Source of the DNA: CAVYPR01 sp052145775 | GTDB lineage: Bacteria > Actinomycetota > Acidimicrobiia > Acidimicrobiales > RAAP-2 | DNA length: 8,654 bases | Assembly: GCA_052145775.1 (NCBI GenBank) | Contig: JBKQNY010000111.1 | Span: 1 to 8,654 of the forward strand | Direction of reading: 5' to 3' | Shown: piece by piece, positions 5,759 through 8,654 of the stretch | Position numbering within the stretch: position 1 is the stretch's first letter | Layout: each line of letters starts with the position of its first letter | Notes under the pieces: model-generated | Told to the model about the DNA's origin: nothing | Seen by the model: only the letters and a program-made list of their open reading frames with translations | Database searches by the model: none | Position numbers and translations under genes: made by a program

Positions 5759-8654
5759 AGCGTTACCTGATACGAGGACGGCAACAGGGTAGTTGAGCTC
5801 GTCGTGCTCTCGTCGGATGGGGCGACTCTAAATGTTGGGACTGTCACCGTTGTATGACCGTTGGTGACGGTGAGCTTGTACACCTCGACGATGGCGCTGA
5901 CAGCGAGTGTTCCGTCACGCCCCGTCGTCCCGAGGAGCAATGTCGCTGTGTTGCATGTTGGATGTTCAGGATCCTCCACATTTGCTCGAACGGACGCCCC
6001 ACTGACTGGTTGTCCGGCGGAGTTGACGACCTTTAGTCGTACGAAGCCAAGGGGCAACGTCTCGGCGGGACCGAAGGTTGTGGGCGTCGTACCCGGAGCC
6101 GAGATCGCCGTCGGCCCTGTCTGCAACTCGGCTTGACAGCTGCCCACCGCTACCGAGTAGCCGTCACTGAGCGGGTAGAGAGGGCCGACGCTGGTGCAAG
6201 GTTTGCCCGAGCTGCCCGTGCAAGCGACGAACGACCCGGACGGCAGGGCGGGATCGGCCACAGAGACGGGCAGGTCGGAGGCAATGAGACCTCCGATCTG
6301 TTTTGTGGATGTGACCGCCCTGGTGACGGTCCAGGAGAACGATCCTGTGGTCTTCTTCGTACCCTCGATGAGTACCGAGCCGGTCATGGTGGCTCCGGCT
6401 GCGACACATACCAGGTTCGAGTTCTTGTAGCAGGATGCACCGGAAACGAACGTGAGCGCTAGCGGTGGGGCAGAGATGAAGCTGAAGGCTGTCAATTTCG
6501 TCGCGGTGCCGTTGGAGGTGGTCACCTTCACTGTGACGCGCCCCGGAACGTGTGCCGGGGTCTTCACCTTTAGGTCGGTTGGGCTGACGACCTGGATCGA
6601 GGTACCGGGTACTGTCCCGAAGGTGACGGAAGTTGCTGTGTTGAGGAATTGGCCTCCGATGGTGACGACGGTGCCTCCCGTTGTGAGCCCCTCGTCGGGA
6701 TCAACGGCCGATATCGTCGGCTTGGGGACCACGTAGGCGAAGGCAGCAGGTTCTGTCGCGCTTCCTCCGCTGGTAGTGACCGCAACCGTGACGGTACCTG
6801 CAGCGTGCGCAGGGTCCTTCACCACGATCTTGGTCGAGCTGTACTCGCGTATTGTCGTCGCAGCGCTTCCTCCGAAGGAGACGGAGCGCACAGCATCCAA
6901 GTCCGCGCCTTCGATCGTCACTGTCGTTCCACCAGAGGTCGATCCACTCGTCGGTGTGATCGAGATGATCTTTGGAGTCGACAAGAAATCGAAGGTGCGC
7001 ACGGATGTGACCTGTCCGCCAAGGGTGGTCACTGACACGTTCACTGCCCCGGCTGCGTGGGCGTGGGTGAAGGCCGTGATCTGCGTTGTACTTGTGACTC
7101 GATAGCTCGCGGCTGTTGTTGTGCCGAACTGGACCTTTGAGGCCCCACCGAATCCGGTTCCGACGATGGTGACTGCCGTCCCCCCGTCGATCGGACCTGT
7201 GGCAGGAGAGAACGAGGTGATGGTCGGAGGCGTCACAAACCTGTAGCTTCCCGTCGAGGTGGCGGTCCCCCCGGCCGTCGTCACTTTCACCTTCACTGTT
7301 CCGGCTACGTGAGGTTTGGTGATTGCTTTGATCGTTGTGCTGCTTGTGACGGTGAAGCTGGCAGCTGGTGTTGTGCCGAACTTCACCGAGAGTGCGGAGT
7401 AGCCGGTGCCCTTGAAGTTCGTGCCGGTGATGGTGACCGTCGCGAATCCATTTCCCGAGCCTTCGGTGGGATTCAGAGAACTCACGGTGGGGGCGGGTGC
7501 GAACGTGAATTTGGTGGGTGAGGAACCCGTTCCCCCCGGGCCGGTGACGGCGATCGTCACTGTGCCGGAGGCGTGAGCTCTGGTCACCGCCGTAATCGTC
7601 GTTGGTCCTGTGACCGTGAAGGAGGCGGCTGTTGTCGTGCCGAACTTCACCGCACTAGCGAATGTGAGCGACGTACCGGTAATGGTCACCGTGGTACCGC
7701 CGGCGCTGGAGCCCGCGGTAGGTGAGAAGGAGGTGATAGTCGGAGGTGGAAGGAACTTGAAGTCTCCTATCGAGGTTGCGGTTCCCCCCGCCGTGGTCAC
7801 CTTCACGGTGACTGTGCCGGCCGGGTGGGGCTTGGTGACGGCCTTGATGGTCGTCGGGCTTGTCACGGTGAAGCTCTTGGCCGTTGTTGTCCCGAACTTC
7901 ACGACGGTGGCCCCGTAGAACCCGGTCCCGGTGATGGTCACCGTCGTTGTGCCCGAGGTGGAGCCGTACGTAGGTGCGAACGATGTGACGGTTGGCAGCG
8001 GAGCGACGAATCTGAAGGCGGAGCCGGCGGTTGCCGTCCCCCCCGCCGTGGTCACCTTCACGGTCACCGTCCCGGCCACGTGCGGCTTGGTGACGGCCTT
8101 AATGGTCGTCGGGCTTGTCACGGTGAAGCTCTTGGCTGCTGTTGTCCCGAACTTGACGGTCGTGGCGCCGTAGAGGCCGGTCCCGGAGATGGTCACGGTC
8201 GTTGTGCCCGAGGTGGTCCCTGTGGCCGGGGTGAACGAGGCGATGGTCGGGACCGGGGCCACGAACTTGAAGCTCCCGACGGAGGTCGCGGTCCCTCCGA
8301 CCGTGGTCACCTTCACCTTCACTGTCAAGGCCACGTGGGGCTTGGTGACGGCCCTGATGGTGGTCGAGCTTGTGACGGTGAAGCTCTTGGCTGTTGTTGT
8401 CCCGAACTTGACGGCGGTGGTCGAGAAGCCGGTCCCGCTGAACCCGGTCCCGGTGATGGTCACCGTGGTTGTGCCCGACGTAGTCCCTGTCGTGGGGGTG
8501 AACGAGGTGATGGTCGGGACTGGGGCCACGAACTTGAAGTCGGAGCCGGCGGTGGCCGTCCCCCCTGCCGTGGTCACCTTCACCGTCACTGTGCCCGGTG
8601 CATGGGTCTTGGTGACGGCCTTGATGGTCGTGGGCGATGTCACGGTGAAGCTCT
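5755..8654 (-). CDS. TIG/IPT-repeat surface protein, putative pilus-tip stalk (5' end cut)
   Basis: Open at the right edge; about 965 visible residues, N-terminus missing. A GTG codon at 8643 is only an internal Val of the pattern SFTVTS. Numbering from that Val, residues 1-42 are a partial repeat, 43-726 are eight TIG/IPT Ig-like repeats of 84-89 aa, and 727-962 are a distinct C-terminal region. Each repeat shows the TIG signature: a PTI..F.P..G opening, TTVTITGTGF, VKFGT, TTIKAVTKPH and a VKVTTAGGTAT strand. By eye count the second full repeat is 29% Thr. All six visible Cys (738, 746, 808, 816, 836, 897) fall in the C-terminal cap, which contains PLYPLSDGYSVAVGSC (821-836) and a transthyretin/CarboxypepD_reg-like segment around GQPVSGASVRA (877-887). 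The cap resembles the C-termini of actinobacterial PilV-like minor pilins as I recall them. The gene is directly upstream of, and overlaps, the PilW-like gene. I infer an extracellular stalk or adhesin; whether it carries its own prepilin signal cannot be seen here. Confidence 0.85.
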   Translation of the reverse strand, partial: SFTVTSPTTIKAVTKTHAPGTVTVKVTTAGGTATAGSDFKFVAPVPTITSFTPTTGTTSGTTTVTITGTGFSGTGFSTTAVKFGTTTAKSFTVTSSTTIRAVTKPHVALTVKVKVTTVGGTATSVGSFKFVAPVPTIASFTPATGTTSGTTTVTISGTGLYGATTVKFGTTAAKSFTVTSPTTIKAVTKPHVAGTVTVKVTTAGGTATAGSAFRFVAPLPTVTSFAPTYGSTSGTTTVTITGTGFYGATVVKFGTTTAKSFTVTSPTTIKAVTKPHPAGTVTVKVTTAGGTATSIGDFKFLPPPTITSFSPTAGSSAGGTTVTITGTSLTFASAVKFGTTTAASFTVTGPTTITAVTRAHASGTVTIAVTGPGGTGSSPTKFTFAPAPTVSSLNPTEGSGNGFATVTITGTNFKGTGYSALSVKFGTTPAASFTVTSSTTIKAITKPHVAGTVKVKVTTAGGTATSTGSYRFVTPPTITSFSPATGPIDGGTAVTIVGTGFGGASKVQFGTTTAASYRVTSTTQITAFTHAHAAGAVNVSVTTLGGQVTSVRTFDFLSTPKIISITPTSGSTSGGTTVTIEGADLDAVRSVSFGGSAATTIREYSSTKIVVKDPAHAAGTVTVAVTTSGGSATEPAAFAYVVPKPTISAVDPDEGLTTGGTVVTIGGQFLNTATSVTFGTVPGTSIQVVSPTDLKVKTPAHVPGRVTVKVTTSNGTATKLTAFSFISAPPLALTFVSGASCYKNSNLVCVAAGATMTGSVLIEGTKKTTGSFSWTVTRAVTSTKQIGGLIASDLPVSVADPALPSGSFVACTGSSGKPCTSVGPLYPLSDGYSVAVGSCQAELQTGPTAISAPGTTPTTFGPAETLPLGFVRLKVVNSAGQPVSGASVRANVEDPEHPTCNTATLLLGTTGRDGTLAVSAIVEVYKLTVTNGHTTVTVPTFRVAPSDESTTSSTTLLPSSYQVTL
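6466..8654 (-). repeat. Tandem array of TIG-encoding DNA repeats, about 255 bp
   Basis: Full units lie at 8251-8517, 7996-8250, 7744-7995, 7492-7743, 7228-7491, 6976-7227, 6721-6975 and 6466-6720, plus a partial unit at 8518-8654. Lengths are 252-267 bp, all in frame. Units near the right edge match at DNA level, including third codon positions: GCCGTGGTCACCTTCAC recurs at 7790-7806 and 8045-8061, exactly 255 bp apart, and a closely matching segment starts at 8567. The three units nearest the C-terminal cap have diverged strongly. The array continues beyond the window, so copy number is unknown. Confidence 0.92.

Noticed and set aside
7610..8173. Plus-strand frames of about 80-102 residues within the TIG array, repeated with the same period
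   Set aside because: They are antisense shadows of the repeat units. Their apparent repetition and Val/Thr composition follow from the GTN/ACN codons on the other strand.
8641..8643. GTG at 8643 as the true start of the TIG protein
   Set aside because: It is the Val in the repeat pattern SFTVTS; the frame is open to the window edge and the repeat continues upstream of it.
6466..8654. CRISPR array
   Set aside because: The units are contiguous, in frame, coding and about 255 bp long, with no short repeat and unique spacer pattern.

Overview
The window looks like chromosomal DNA from a high-GC Gram-positive lineage, most likely an actinobacterium; an Acidimicrobiia-like relative is my guess. 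The reasons are the MmpL-type transporter with GC-rich codons, and a set of type IV pilus minor-pilin genes whose large cysteine-rich ectodomains resemble those I associate with actinobacterial pilus clusters. All four supported genes lie on the minus strand, so transcription runs from high to low coordinates.

Right part, 8654 down to 2883: three tightly overlapping genes that look like the 3' end of a type IV pilus minor-pilin operon. First is a large secreted protein, cut by the right edge, made of one partial and eight full TIG/IPT immunoglobulin-like repeats plus a six-cysteine C-terminal cap (5755-8654). Second is a PilW/GspJ-like prepilin with a clear prepilin-peptidase signal (4898-5758). 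Third is a PilX/GspK-like protein with a 656-residue predicted mature ectodomain (2883-4898). Stop and start codons overlap at both junctions (ATGA, TGATG), so the three are probably translated as one unit. The order matches the proteobacterial pilV-pilW-pilX order. My main hypothesis is that the repeat protein sits in the PilV position and acts as a stalk or adhesin at the pilus tip.

Middle, 2486-2882: a 397-bp spacer with no convincing intact gene. It holds a perfect 12-bp inverted repeat, two weaker stem-loops, a 10-bp tandem repeat, and a short stretch that reads like the C-terminus of a protein.

Left part: a complete MMPL/RND-superfamily transporter (287-2476 or 2485), then 286 bp of GC-rich DNA with no gene I can support. 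The transporter is about 70% GC in sampled lines, whereas parts of the pilus genes fall to 35-50%. The two blocks therefore differ in composition and probably in history, and nothing in the sequence ties the transporter to the pilus genes functionally.
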